A stretch of DNA of 64,000 bases from Nocardioides sp. TF02-7 (GCF_022437945.1 NZ_CP092535.1:3596001-3660000), one strand, 5' to 3'; numbered from the stretch's first letter, positions 28,394 to 38,698 are shown. Notes: generated by a model from the letters alone, not told the origin. Numbers and translations are program-made.

Positions 28394-29569
28394 TCAGCGC
28401 AGGTCCTGCTGCTTCACCACGACCTCGCGGATGATGAGGAGTACGGCGGCCGCGGTGGGGATCGCCAGGAGGGCGCCGACGACGCCGAGGAGGGCGGCGC
28501 CGACGAGGGCGGCGATCACGATGGCCGCGCCGGGCAGGTCGACGGACTTGCTCATCACCCGCGGGTAGATCACGTAGTTCTCCACCTGCTGGTAGATGAT
28601 GTAGAAGATCACCGCGGCGATGCCGCTCTTGATGTCGGTGGCGAACGCGATCGCGGAGACCACGACGGCGCCGATGGTCGCGCCGATCATCGGGATCACG
28701 TCGAGCAGGGCCACGACGAACGCCAGGGCGACGGCGTACTCGCGCACCTCGGTGAACCACAGGAACACCAGCGAGGACAGGCCCGCGCACAGCGCGACGA
28801 TGAACGCGCCGGAGACGTAGCCGCCGATGTCGCTGATGACCTTGTCGCCGAGCCGGGTGACCCGGTCGCGCCGCGAGGCGGGCGCGAGCCGGTAGATCGC
28901 GTGCGTGGTGGTGTTGAGCGACGCCAGGAAGTAGAGCGTCAGGACGATGATGATGAACGCGTTGAACAGCGCCGAGACGATCTTGAGTCCCACCCCGAGC
29001 GCACCGCCGAAGAGGGTGGAGATGAAGTCGCCGTTGGCCACGAAGTCCTTGGCCTTGTCGACGATCTCGTACTCCTCGTTCAGCTCCTGAACCTTCCGGT
29101 TCTCCTGGAGCTGGTCGAGCCAGATCGGCGCGTTCTCGGTGAGCGCCCGGATCTGGTCGGCGATCACCGGCACGATCGCGACGACGAACAGCGCGAGCAT
29201 GCCGAGCGCGGCGATGATCACCGTCGTGACCGCCAGCGACCGGCGCAGGCCGCGCCGCTCGAGCAGCTCGACGGAGGGGTTGAGCCCGGCCGCGAGGAAG
29301 AACGACACGACCACCAGCAGCAGCACCGAGCCGATGCCGAGCAGCGCCTGGAAGATCCAGTAGGCCAGCAGCAGGCCTAGGCCGCCGACGAACCCGACGT
29401 AGAACGGCGAGCGCCGGTCGAACGGCTGGCCCAGGTCGCCGTACGCCGCGACGCCGGCACCGCCGGGAGAGCCGCCGGGAGGGCTGCCGGGAGGTACGTC
29501 GGCGCCGTCGCCCGTCGGCGGCGGGCCCGCCTCCCCGTCCGGGACGGCAGGCTGCCGCCGACCTCGCAT
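28394..29569 (-). CDS. AI-2E family transporter (PerM-like)
   Basis: This 391-residue membrane protein has about seven to eight helices. A hydrophilic Pro/Gly-rich N-terminus of ~40 residues leads to FYVGFVGGLGLLLAYWIFQALL, VLLLVVVSFFLAAGLNPSVELLERRGLRR, and the family core DVIPMIGATIGAVVVSAIAFA and VIFYIIYQQVENYVIYPRVMSKSVDLP. Relatives are proposed exporters of quorum signals or ions. The ATG overlaps the stop of the coiled-coil gene by one base (TGATG), so the two are translationally coupled. No frameshift. Confidence 0.88.
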   Translation of the reverse strand: MRGRRQPAVPDGEAGPPPTGDGADVPPGSPPGGSPGGAGVAAYGDLGQPFDRRSPFYVGFVGGLGLLLAYWIFQALLGIGSVLLLVVVSFFLAAGLNPSVELLERRGLRRSLAVTTVIIAALGMLALFVVAIVPVIADQIRALTENAPIWLDQLQENRKVQELNEEYEIVDKAKDFVANGDFISTLFGGALGVGLKIVSALFNAFIIIVLTLYFLASLNTTTHAIYRLAPASRRDRVTRLGDKVISDIGGYVSGAFIVALCAGLSSLVFLWFTEVREYAVALAFVVALLDVIPMIGATIGAVVVSAIAFATDIKSGIAAVIFYIIYQQVENYVIYPRVMSKSVDLPGAAIVIAALVGAALLGVVGALLAIPTAAAVLLIIREVVVKQQDLR

Positions 29570-30755
29570 CAGCCTTCGCCCTCGCCCTCGTCGAACCCGG
29601 CCACGAGGTCGGCGAGCGACGACAGCTGCGCGGTGATGGCGGCCCGGCGCTTGGTGAGCCGCTCGAGCTCGGCGCGGGTGGCGGCGAGCTGGCGCTGCGC
29701 CTCGGCCTCGCCGCTGGCGGTGATCGACTCGGCCTGGGTGCGGGCGGAGGCGACGATCTGCTCGGCCTCGCGGCGGGCGCGGCTGACCATCGCCTCGGCC
29801 TCGGACTGGGCGGCGGCACGGTTCTCGGTGGCCTGCTTGCTCGCGTCGGCGGCCCGCTGCTCGGCGGCGGCCGCGCGCTGCTCGGCCTCCTCGACCAGCC
29901 GCTTGGTCTCGGCGACCGCGGTGTTGTGGTGGTCGGTCGCCTCGCGAGCGAGCCGCTCCTTCTCCACGGCCAGCATCCGCCGGGCCTCCTGGACCTCGCG
30001 GTCGACCGCGGCCCGCGCCTGCTCGCTCTCGCGCTGGGCGGAGCTGCGCAGCTCGCTGGCCTCCTGCTGGGCGGCGAGCCGGAGCTGGTCGGCCTCGCGG
30101 CGGGCGGCCGCCAGGGTGTCGGACGCCTCGCTCCGCGCGAGCGCGAGCTCCTGCTCGGCGTCGGCCAGCAGGCGGGCGCGGTTCTCCTCGAGCTCGCGCA
30201 GCTGCACGGCCCGCATGTCCTCGGCCTCGCGGGAGGCCTCGGCGCGGATCGCCTTCGCGTCGCGGGCGGCCTGGTCGCGGATCTCGGTGGCGTCGCGCTC
30301 GGCGATGGCCCGGATCTCGTCGGCCTCCCTCCTCGGCCAGCCGCAGCATGGCGCTGGCCCGGCCGCCGAGCCCGGCGTACGACGGGTTGTCCATCTCGGC
30401 GAGCTCCGCGCGGAGCCGGCCGAGCTCCTCCTCGAGCCCCACAACCCGCTGCTCGGCCTCGGCGAGCCCGGCGCTGAGCGCGGCCTTCTCGCCGGCGAGC
30501 TGCCGGAGGTGCTGGTCGACCGCCGCCCGGTCGTAGCCGCCCTTGCGGACCACGGGCAGGGAGGCCGTCGCGGGCGGGGCCGCCGGCGGCTGCGCCACCG
30601 CGGACGGTCGGACGGGGAGCCGGCGGGGCGGAGCGGGGCGGGGTCGTCACCGGCATCACCTGGGTCTTCTCGTTGTCGGGGTCGGGCTTGCCCGGCCCTC
30701 GCGGCGGACCGTCGGTGGGCTCCTCGTCGAAGATGGACAGACCCTGGTCGCTCAT
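29569..30755 (-). CDS. DivIVA-like coiled-coil protein, two frameshifts
   Basis: This cytosolic protein is about 394 residues. A flexible acidic/Pro N-terminus (MSDQGLSIFDEEPTDGPPRG) leads to a DivIVA-type start (GYDRAAVDQHLRQLAGEKAALSAGL), then an almost continuous coiled coil to the end, rich in Glu, Arg and Ala (EADEIRAIAERDATEIRDQAARDAKAIRAEA). DivIVA/Wag31-like proteins act as scaffolds at curved membranes and growing poles. Extra bases lie near 30614-30650 (C/G runs) and at the CCC run 30327-30329. Its stop overlaps the AI-2E start, so a joint role at the membrane is plausible. Confidence 0.75.
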
Positions 30756-30884
30756 GGGGGGCGGGCTCCCTCGCGTCGCGTGGTTCGGCAGGACCGGACC
30801 ATGATCCCTGATCGCGGGGCGATAACCCACCCCGACCCGCGCGAATTCACGCGCGGGTCACACGAAGCAGGCGCGGGTGCGGGC

Positions 30885-32224
30885 TCAGACGCCGCGGAAC
30901 AGGTTGATCTTGTCCAGGTGCTGCTCGCGCAGCTCGGTGTCGAGCACGCCGAGGCCCTCCTCGGGAGCGAGGCAGAGCACGCCGACCTTCCCCTGGTGCT
31001 TGTTGTGGTGCACGTCGAGGGCGGCCTGGCCGGTCTCGTCGAGGCGGTAGGTCCGCGAGAGGGTGGGGTGGATCCTGCCCTTGGCGATGAGCCGGTTGGC
31101 CTCCCACGACTCGCGGTAGTTGGCGAAGTGGCTGGACACGATCCGCTTGAGGTTCATCCACAGGTAGCGGTTGTCGTACTCGTGCATGTAGCCGGTCGTC
31201 GACGCGCAGGTCGTGATGGTGCCGCCCTTGCGGGTGACGAACACCGACGCGCCGAAGGTCTCGCGGCCGGGGTGCTCGAAGACGATGTCGATGTCCTCAC
31301 CGCCGGTGAGCTCGCGGATCTTCTTGCCGAACCGCCGCCACTCCGCGGGGTTCTGCTGGGTGCCGTCCTCGTTCCAGAACCGGTAGTCCTCCTCGGAGCG
31401 GTTGATGATCATCTCCGCGCCCATCCGGCGGCAGATCTCGGCCTTCTCGGCGTTGGACACCACGCACACCGGGTTCGCGCCGCCGTTGAGGGCGTACTGC
31501 GTGGCGAAGCCGCCCAGGCCGCCGGAGGCGCCCCAGATCAGCACGTTGTCGCCCTGCTTCATCGCCCCGCCGTTCTTCGACACCAGCTGGCGGTAGGCGG
31601 TGCAGTTGACCAGGCCGGGGAGGCGGCCTCCTCCCAGGTGAGGTGCTCGGGCTTGGGCATCAGCTGGTTGGCCTTGACCATCGCGATCTCCGCGAGGCCG
31701 CCGAAGTTGGTCTCGAACCCCCAGATCCGCTGCTCGTTGTCGAGCATCGTGTCGTCGTGGCCGTCGGGCGACTCCAGCTCGACCGAGAGGCAGTGGGCGA
31801 CCACGCGGTCGCCGGGCTTCCACTTCGTGACGCCGGGTCCGACCTCGAGCACCACGCCGGACAGGTCGGAGCCGACGACGTGGTAGGGCAGGTCGTGGCG
31901 CTTGGTGAGGTCGGAGAGCCGGCCGTAGCGCTCGAGGAAGCCGAAGGTCGACACCGGCTCGAAGATCGACGTCCACACGGTGTTGTAGTTGATCGCCGAG
32001 GCCATGACGGCGACGAACGCCTCGCCGGGACCGAGCTCCGGCAGCGGTACGTCGTCCACGTGGAGCGACTTGCGGGGGTCCTTCTCCCTGGTGGAGATGC
32101 CCTCGAACATGTCGACCTCGTCCTTGTGCACGGTCACCGCCCGGTAGGACTCGGGCAGGTCGAGCCCGGCGAAGTCCTCCGTGGACGTGCCGTCGGTCAT
32201 GATGGCGTCGAGGATGTGCTGCAC
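30885..32224 (-). CDS. ccr: Crotonyl-CoA carboxylase/reductase, one frameshift
   Basis: The enzyme reductively carboxylates crotonyl-CoA with NADPH and CO2 to (2S)-ethylmalonyl-CoA. The N-terminus is VQHILDAIMTDGTSTEDFAGLDLPESYRAV. The medium-chain reductase fold has INYNTVWTSIFEPVSTF, PYHVVGSDLSGVV and the nucleotide motif LIWGASGGLGGFATQYA. Ccr-specific stretches are NEDGTQQNPAEWRRFGKKI, DIVFEHPGRETFGAS and SSHFANYRESWEANRL. One G is missing from the run 31617-31620; repaired length 446 residues. GTG 32224 is chosen because AGGAGA precedes it. It is divergent from pxpA. It makes the substrate of the Ecm mutase, after epimerisation. Confidence 0.95.
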
Positions 32225-32302
32225 GGGATCGTCTCCTGTGTCGGTGAGGGATCGGCGGCCGAGCCGCAAGATACCCGCCGGTAACGTCCGGCAGAGCGGT
32301 TC

Positions 32303-32316
32303 GTGACCCTCGTCAC
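32303..32316. promoter_or_regulatory. Inverted repeat between ccr and pxpA
   Basis: GTGAC (32303-32307), spacer CCTC, GTCAC (32312-32316) form a perfect 5-bp inverted repeat near the middle of the 152-bp gap between the divergent ccr and pxpA starts. It may be an operator for either gene. Arms this short could occur by chance. Confidence 0.3.
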
Positions 32317-32376
32317 CCGGAAGGCTTCTGGCGTCGTCGTGGACTCAGCGACGCCGGCATGGGTCACCATAGGGCC

Positions 32377-33139
32377 GTGAGCACCTCGCCCGGTCCCTCG
32401 GCCCGAGGAGCCGTCGACCTCAACGCCGACGTCGGCGAGTCGTTCGGCCGCTGGACGCTCGGGGACGACGCGGCGGTGCTGGCGGTCGTCACGAGTGCCA
32501 ACGTGGCGTGCGGGTTCCACGCCGGCGACCCGACCACGCTCCGGCGCACGTGTGCCGAGGCCGTGGCTCGCGGCGTGGTGATCGGCGCCCAGGTCGGCTA
32601 CCGCGACCTCGCCGGCTTCGGCCGTCGCTTCGTCGACGTGGCGCCCGACGACCTCGCCGCCGACGTCGTCTACCAGCTGGGGGCGCTCGACGCGATCGCC
32701 CGTGCCGAGGGCGGCCGCGTGGCCTACGTGAAGCCGCACGGCGCGCTCTACAACGCGATCGTGACCCACGAGCGGCAGGCCGCCGCCGTGGTGGACGCGG
32801 TCCTCGCCTACGACAAGGGGCACGGCACCGCGCTGCCCGTCGTCGGCCTGCCCGGCTCGGCGTTCCTCGAGGCGGCGACCGTGGCCGGGCTGCCGACGGT
32901 GCGCGAGGGGTTCGCCGACCGCGCCTACCGCCCGGACGGCACGCTCGTCCCCCGCTCCGAGCCCGGCGCGGTGCTCGACGACCCCGCCGCGGCCGCCGAC
33001 CAGGCGGTGCGGCTGGCGGCGTCGGGGGGCGGTGGACTCGGTGTGCGTGCACGGCGACAGCCCCGGCGCGGTCACGATGGCGCAGCGCGTCCGCGCCGCC
33101 CTGGTCGACGCCGGCCTGGAGCTGCGGGCGTTCGCGTGA
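32377..33139 (+). CDS. pxpA: 5-oxoprolinase subunit A (LamB/YcsF), one frameshift
   Basis: PxpA, with PxpB and PxpC, hydrolyses 5-oxoproline (pyroglutamate) to glutamate using ATP. The product is about 253 residues: [42 protein letters not shown] and KPHGALYN are the LamB/YcsF motifs. One extra G in the run 33024-33029 breaks the frame, which resumes as [25 protein letters not shown] 32377 gives the conserved N-terminus; an ATG at 32359 is also in frame. Its stop overlaps the pxpB GTG by 4 bases, starting a tight three-gene operon. Confidence 0.92.
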
Positions 33140-33789
33140 CCTCCCGCCTGCTGCCCTACGGCGACCGCGCCCTGCTCGTCGAGCTCGACGACGTCGCCGC
33201 GGTGGTCGACCTCGCCGACCTCGTGCGCAGCGACACCGGGCTCGCCGACCTGGTCGAGGACGTCGTCCCCGGCGCCCGCACGCTCCTCGTGCGCGCCGCC
33301 CCCGGCGTCCCGCTCGGGCGGCTCCGCGATCGCCTCGCCGACACGTCGCCCCCGGCGGCGACCGGCTCGACCGGCTCGACCGGCGACGACCTTCGAGAGC
33401 AGGTGCCGACGGCGGAGGTCGAGGTGCCGGTCACCTACGACGGCCCCGACCTCGCCGAGGTCGCCCGCCACACCGGCCTCCGCGAGGACGAGGTGGTGGC
33501 GGCCCACACCGGCACGCCCTGGCGGGTCGCGTTCGGCGGGTTCGCCCCCGGGTTCGCCTACCTCGTCGGCGGCGACCCCCGGCTCCGCGTGCCCCGCCGC
33601 GACCGCCCCCGCACGACGGTGCCGGCGGGCGCGGTCGGGCTGGCGGGGGAGTTCAGCGGCGTCTACCCGCGCCCGTCGCCGGGCGGGTGGCAGCTGATCG
33701 GCCGCACCGACCTGCCGGTGTGGGACCTCGACCTCGACCCGCCGGCGCTGCTCGCGCCGGGAGCGACCGTCCGGTTCCGCGCGGCATGA
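33136..33789 (+). CDS. pxpB: 5-oxoprolinase subunit B
   Basis: This 217-residue subunit is of the KipI/allophanate-hydrolase-subunit-1 type. It has [15 protein letters not shown] at the start, then [37 protein letters not shown] and [32 protein letters not shown], the characteristic signature. A Thr/Gly linker ([10 protein letters not shown]) divides the halves. It overlaps pxpA and pxpC by 4 bases each and is intact. With PxpA and PxpC it forms the ATP-dependent 5-oxoprolinase complex. Confidence 0.93.
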   Translation: MTSRLLPYGDRALLVELDDVAAVVDLADLVRSDTGLADLVEDVVPGARTLLVRAAPGVPLGRLRDRLADTSPPAATGSTGSTGDDLREQVPTAEVEVPVTYDGPDLAEVARHTGLREDEVVAAHTGTPWRVAFGGFAPGFAYLVGGDPRLRVPRRDRPRTTVPAGAVGLAGEFSGVYPRPSPGGWQLIGRTDLPVWDLDLDPPALLAPGATVRFRAA

Positions 33790-34658
33790 GTGGTGCGACG
33801 GAGGCCGCGCTGCGCGTGCGCCGCACCGGCGGCCCGTGCCTCGTCCAGGACGCGGGGCGGCCCGGGCACGCCGCGATCGGCGTGGGCCGGTCCGGCGCGG
33901 CCGACCGGTCGGCGTACGACCTCGGCAACCGGCTGGTCGGCAACCCTCCCGGCGCCGCGGCGCTGGAGGTGACCCTCGGCGGCCTCGAGGTCGAGGCGGT
34001 CGGGCGGACCGTGTGGCTGGCCGTGACCGGTGCGCCGGCACCGCTGACGGTCGACGGACGCGCGGAGCCGACCGGGTCGGTGCTCGCCCTGCGGCCGGGC
34101 GCCGTCGCGGCGCTCGGGCTGCCACCCACCGGCCTGCGGTCCTACCTCGCCGTGCGCGGCGGCCTCGACCTGCCTCCGGTGCTCGGCTCGCGGGCGCGGG
34201 ACACCCTGGCCGGTCTCGGGCCGGAGCTTGTCGGCCCCGGCGACCTGCTGCCGGTGGGATCGGGCGCGGCGCGGCCGATGCTGGTCGACGCCGTCCCGCC
34301 GCAGGCGTACTGACGACCGCCCGCTGCTGCGGGTGGGGGCCCGGCCCGCGCGCCGACTGGGTGCGCGACCCCGCGGTGCTGGTCACCACCATCTGGACGG
34401 TGGCGCCGGAGTCCGACCGGGTGGGTGTGCGCCTGGGCGGCGGGACGGCTCGAGCACGTCGACCCTGCGCGCCAGCTGCCGAGCGAAGGCGCCACCCGTG
34501 GAGCGGTGCAGGTTCCGCCGGGAGGCGAGCCGGTCGTCTTCGGCCCCGACCACCCGGTCACGGGCGGCTACCCGGTGGTGGCAGTGGTGCTCGACGAGGA
34601 CACCGACCGGCTGGCCCAGCTGCGGCCGGGGGAGCAGGTCCGGTTCCGGTGGGCCTGA
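33786..34658 (+). CDS. pxpC: 5-oxoprolinase subunit C, three frameshifts
   Basis: This subunit is of the KipA/biotin-dependent-carboxylase-like type, 289 residues after repair. Motifs are [72 protein letters not shown], then VGPGPRADW and DRVGVRLGG, and [26 protein letters not shown]. Shifts are near 34305-34312 (creates TAC TGA, not an obvious run), G5 34335-34339 and GGG 34442-34444; each looks like one extra base. The ATG overlaps the pxpB stop by 4 bases. It converges on the epimerase gene. Confidence 0.88.
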
Positions 34659-34692
34659 CTCGTCTCACGCCCGGTGCCGCGGCGCCGGCCCG

Positions 34693-35152
34693 TCAGTGGC
34701 CGGTGGCCGCCGGCTCCACCAGCTCGACGAGCACGCCCCCCGCGTCCTTGGGGTGCACGAAGTTGATGCGGCTGTCGGCCGTGCCGCGGCGAGCCTCGGG
34801 GTAGAGCAGCCGCACGCCGCGCTCGCGGAGCAGCGCCGAGACCCGGTCGAGGTCGGTGACCCGGTAGGCGAGCTGCTGCAGGCCGGGGCCGTTGCGGTCG
34901 AGGAACTTCGCGATCGTGGACGACTCGTCCAGCGGGGCCAGCAGCTGGATGCACGACGCCGGGTCGGCGGGGTCGCCGACGGCGACCATCGCCTCCCGCA
35001 CGCCCTGCTCCTCGTTGGTCTCCTCGTGGACGGCGACCATGCCGAACGTGTCGCGGTAGAACGCGATCGCCGCGTCCAGGTCAGGGGACCGCGATGCCGA
35101 CGTGGTCGATGGCGGTGAAGAGCTGCTCGGGGAGGCCGTCGGTGATCTGCAT
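34693..35152 (-). CDS. mce: Methylmalonyl-/ethylmalonyl-CoA epimerase, one frameshift
   Basis: This small VOC-fold metalloenzyme, 152 residues after repair, interconverts the 2R and 2S forms of methylmalonyl- and ethylmalonyl-CoA. The start is [37 protein letters not shown], with the first metal His in DHVGIAV. Later come [32 protein letters not shown] (second His replaced by Gln in that stretch, as is usual) and [18 protein letters not shown] (His and Glu). One extra base lies in the G4 run 35084-35087. It supplies the correct isomer between Ccr and Ecm. Divergent from the thiolase, as in mycobacteria. Confidence 0.9.
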
Positions 35153-35230
35153 GCAGGTCAGTGTGCCGCCACCTCCGGGCCCCGGAGCGGGCATGTGACG
35201 AGCGACTCATCCCGCACCCGCGGCCGGGCC

Positions 35231-35258
35231 TCGACATCCGGCTACCTCTTAGTAAGGT
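35231..35258 (+). promoter_or_regulatory. Candidate promoter of the thiolase gene
   Basis: TCGACA (35231-35236) resembles TTGACA, and TAAGGT (35253-35258) fits a TAnnnT -10, with a 16-base spacer. ACCT and AGGT (35244-35258) flank the -10 as a small inverted repeat. GGAGG then precedes the ATG at 35305, so the thiolase has an ordinary leader, unlike several neighbours. Confidence 0.4.
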
Positions 35259-35304
35259 CGCAGGCGTCCGGCCCCACCCGTCCTTCAACACCTGCGGAGG
35301 CACC

Positions 35305-36502
35305 ATGTCCGAGAACCCGAGCGTCATCGTCGCCGGCGCCCGCACGCCGATCGGTCGCCTGCTCGGCGGCCTGAAGTCGCTGTCGGCGCCCGACCTCGGC
35401 GGGATCGCCATCAAGGGCGCCCTGGACAAGGCAGGAGTCTCCGGCGACCAGGTCGACTACGTGATCATGGGCCAGGTGATCCAGGCCGGGGCCGGCCAGA
35501 ACCCCGCCCGGATGGCGGGCGTCAACGCCGGCATCCCGATGGGCGTCCCGTCGATCACCATCAACAAGGTGTGCCTCTCCGGCCTCAACGCGATCGCGAT
35601 GGCCGACCAGATGATCCGCGCCGGCGAGGTCGAGGTGGTCGTCGCCGGCGGCATGGAGTCGATGACCAACGCACCCCACCTGCTGCCGAAGTCGCGGGAG
35701 GGCTTCAAGTACGGCGACGTCCCGCTGGTCGACTCGATGGCCTACGACGCGCTGTTCGACCAGTTCACGAAGCAGGCGATGGGCCTCCTCACCGAGGAGT
35801 GCAACCAGGCCGCGCAGAACCTGACCCGCGACGAGCAGGACCACTTCGCCGCGCAGTCGCACCAGAAGGCGGCGACCGCGTGGAAGAACGGCGTCTTCGA
35901 CGACGAGGTGGTGCCGGTCGAGATCCCGCAGCGCAAGGGCGACCCGCTCGTGGTGCGGGAGGACGAGGGCGTCCGCGGCGACACCACCGCGGAGTCGCTC
36001 GGCAAGCTGCGCCCCGCGTTCTCCAAGGAGGGCACGATCACCGCCGGCTCCTCCTCGCAGATCTCCGACGGAGCGTGCGCCGTGGTGGTCATGAGCAAGG
36101 CCAAGGCCGAGGAGCTCGGACTGGAGTGGCTCGCGGAGATCGGCGCGCACGGCATGGTCGCTGGCCCGGACTCGACGCTGCAGCTGCAGCCGGCCGCGGC
36201 AACGGCCCGGGCGTGCGGAGAAGGACGGCATCGCGCCGACCGACCTCGACCTGGTCGAGTTCAACGAGGCCTTCGCCGCCGTCGGCATCGCGTCCGCCCG
36301 TGAGCTCGGGCTCGACGACGCGAAGGTCAACGTCAACGGCGGCGCGATCGCGCTCGGCCACCCGGTCGGCATGTCCGGCGCCCGCGTGGTCCTCCACCTG
36401 GCGCTGGAGCTGAAGCGGCGCGGCGGCGGGGTCGGCGCGGCCGCCCTCTGCGGCGGCGGTGGCCAGGGCGACGCGCTGCTCGTGCGCGTGCCGGGGGCCT
36501 GA
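35305..36502 (+). CDS. Acetyl-CoA C-acetyltransferase (thiolase), one frameshift
   Basis: This biosynthetic-type thiolase, 398 residues after repair, condenses two acetyl-CoA to acetoacetyl-CoA or runs the reverse reaction. The N-terminus is [19 protein letters not shown]; nucleophile Cys90 is in [20 protein letters not shown]; the catalytic His and second Cys are in [16 protein letters not shown] and [14 protein letters not shown]. One extra G at 36216-36217 shifts the last third (resumes [23 protein letters not shown]). CTGCGGAGG precedes the ATG. It corresponds to fadA4 in the mycobacterial order and would start the acetoacetyl-CoA branch feeding Ccr. MeaB follows 11 bases later. Confidence 0.93.
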
Positions 36503-36513
36503 GGGCCCGCCGG

Positions 36514-37502
36514 TTGACCGACAGCAGCGGAGGCGGTCGCCGCGGGACCACCGCGGCGTCCGTCCCCGACCTGGTGGCGCGGGCGCGTGACGGCGACGCC
36601 CGCTCGGTGGGGCGGCTGATCTCCCTCGTCGAGGACGAGTCGCCGCTGCTGCGCGACGTGATGCGCGCGCTGGCGCCGTACGCCGGCCGGGCCCGCGTCG
36701 TCGGCCTCACCGGCGCCCCGGGGGGTCGGGAAGTCCACCTCGACCAACGCCCTGGTCACCGAGCTGCGCCGCCGCGACCTGCGGGTGGGTGTGCTCGCCG
36801 TCGACCCGTCGTCGCCGTTCTCGGGCGGCGCGCTGCTCGGCGACCGGATCCGGATGTCCGACCACGTGCTCGACCCCGGCGTGTTCATCCGGTCGATGGC
36901 GGCGCGCGGCCACCTCGGCGGGCTGTCAAGTGGGCCGCGCCGCAGGCGCTGCGGGTGCTCGACGCGGCCGGCTACGACGTCGTCGTCGTCGAGACCGTCG
37001 GCGTCGGCCAGAGCGAGGTCGAGGTCGCCGGTCACGCCGACACCACCGTGGTGCTGCTCGCGCCGGGCATGGGCGACGGCATCCAGGCGGCCAAGGCCGG
37101 CATCCTCGAGATCGGCGACGTCTACGTCGTCAACAAGGGCGACCGGGAGGGCGCCGACAAGGTGCGGCGCGACCTGCGCTCGATGCTCGGGCTCGCCGAG
37201 CGCCGCGAGGGTGCCTGGCGACCGCCGGTGCTGAAGACCACCGCGGCCACGGGCGAGGGCGTGCCGGCGGTGGCCGACGCGCTGGAGGAGCACGCGGCCT
37301 GGCTCCGCGACACCGGCGAGCTGCAGCGGCGCCGGGTGCGCCGGGCCCGCAGGAGGTGGAGGCGCTCGCCCTCACCGCCCTCCGCCGGCGCTGGGGCACG
37401 GTCGGCTCCGGCGACCGGCTCGACCAGCTCGCCGCGGCCGTCGCCGCCGGCGACACCGACCCCTACGCGGCGGCCGACGAGCTCGTCGCCGGGACGTCCT
37501 GA
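36514..37502 (+). CDS. meaB: MeaB-type GTPase chaperone of B12-dependent mutase, three frameshifts
   Basis: MeaB (ArgK/MMAA) GTPases load and protect adenosylcobalamin in acyl-CoA mutases. The repaired protein is 329 residues: [24 protein letters not shown]-loop [89 protein letters not shown]. Shifts are at G6 36720-36725 (one extra), near 36923-36926 (one missing) and near 37343-37351 (one missing). The start is TTG 36514 by extent of similarity. It lies behind the thiolase; the only mutase in the window is Ecm at 16197. A methylmalonyl-CoA mutase elsewhere may be its main client. Confidence 0.9.
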
Positions 37503-37515
37503 GCCGCTCCGGCCG

Positions 37516-38610
37516 TCACCGACCTCCGGCACCCGGCCGGGCGTCGGTGATCCGGGCGGTCGCGGTGGCGGACCGGAGCCGGAGCCCCTGCGGCCGGTCG
37601 AGCACGACGGCGAAGTCCTCGGCCGGATCGGCGACGTCGTCGGGCAGCAGCCGGACGGGCACCTGCGCCCGGAGCCGGCCCGCCGGGACCCGCACCCGGC
37701 GGACGACCCGGGCGACGTCGCTGCCGGCCCGGGCCGAAAGCGCGACACGGTCCGCAAGCGGACGCTGGTGGCGCGCCCGGCGGGGAGCCGACAGCCGGAC
37801 GGTCGCCACCGCGACGCCGCCCTCGACGCCGTCGGTGAGCGCGACCGAGGCGGCCGGCGTCGGGAAGCCGGGGCGTCCGTCCTCGTCGAGCGCGGTGAAG
37901 CAGTAGCCGCGTCGCCGGGCCTGGCGGACGATCATGGGCACCGCATCGACCGTGGCCTCCGCGTGGCGGCCCCCGTCGTGCTGCACGGCGATGTTGTCAC
38001 CCGGCCGCAGCGCTGCGAGCACCCTGGCCGCGATCTCCCGGCTGGTGCCGCCCTCCCAGTCGCGGGAGGACGCCGTCCACATGACCGGCACCAGGCCGGC
38101 CCGGCGGATCCCGGCCCGGGCGGCGCCGTCGAGGCCGCCGTACGGCGGTCGCATCAGCGGGGTCGGGTGGATGCCGAGCCGCCGCAGCGCGCGGTCGGTG
38201 GTGCGCAGCGACCGCGCGACCTGCGCAGCGGTCTGGCTCCGCATGTTGCGGTGGTTCCACGAGTGGTTGGCGACCAGGAAGCCGGCGCGCTCGACCCGGC
38301 GGGCCAGCCGCGGCTCGGCCGCCGCCCGCGTGCCGATCATGAAGAAGGTCGCCGGCACCCGCGCCTCCCTCAGGATCCGCAGCAGCCGGTCGGTCGGCCC
38401 GGGCCGCGGACCGTCGTCGAACGTCAGCGCCACCCTCCCCGTGCAGCCGCCGCGGTCCGCCGAGCGTGACGGCGTCGCGGTCGGGCCGGCCTCCGTTTCC
38501 GGCGCCGGCGAGCGTGGCGCCGCACCGTCGCCGCACGAGCCGGCGAGCAGCGCGACGAGCAGGCAGGCCACCCCGAGCAGGGCAGCGGTCCGGCGACGAC
38601 GGGGGAGCAC
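37516..38610 (-). CDS. Polysaccharide deacetylase (NodB) lipoprotein with C-terminal Calx-beta-like domain
   Basis: This is a 364-residue exported enzyme. The signal segment RTAALLGVACLLVALLAGSC suggests a lipid-linked Cys (lipobox AGSC, slightly atypical). The NodB domain has VALTFDDGPRPGP (catalytic Asp, metal Asp), NHSWNHRNM (HxxxH type) and MRPPYGGLD, and would de-N-acetylate a cell-wall or capsule polysaccharide. After residue ~255 a beta-rich domain follows: ASVALTDGVEGGVAVATVRLSA...DFAVVLDRPQGLRLRSATATARITD, similar to Calx-beta repeats. This combination is unusual. It is intact, with 88 bases between its start and the divergent MmcQ/YjbR gene. Confidence 0.82.
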   Translation of the reverse strand: MLPRRRRTAALLGVACLLVALLAGSCGDGAAPRSPAPETEAGPTATPSRSADRGGCTGRVALTFDDGPRPGPTDRLLRILREARVPATFFMIGTRAAAEPRLARRVERAGFLVANHSWNHRNMRSQTAAQVARSLRTTDRALRRLGIHPTPLMRPPYGGLDGAARAGIRRAGLVPVMWTASSRDWEGGTSREIAARVLAALRPGDNIAVQHDGGRHAEATVDAVPMIVRQARRRGYCFTALDEDGRPGFPTPAASVALTDGVEGGVAVATVRLSAPRRARHQRPLADRVALSARAGSDVARVVRRVRVPAGRLRAQVPVRLLPDDVADPAEDFAVVLDRPQGLRLRSATATARITDARPGAGGR

Positions 38611-38698
38611 CCCACCAGGGTGGCCCGGGCAGGCAAGTCCCGACCAGCCGCGCGGCGGAACGGGGCGACCGGCCACGGCGACGCCGTACGGTGAGGCC

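Noticed and set aside
28394..30598. A single 734-residue minus-strand protein joining the coiled coil and the AI-2E transporter
   Set aside because: The coiled-coil gene shifts frame at 30327-30329 and, once repaired, stops at 29569, overlapping the AI-2E ATG by one base. Two genes fit the families better.
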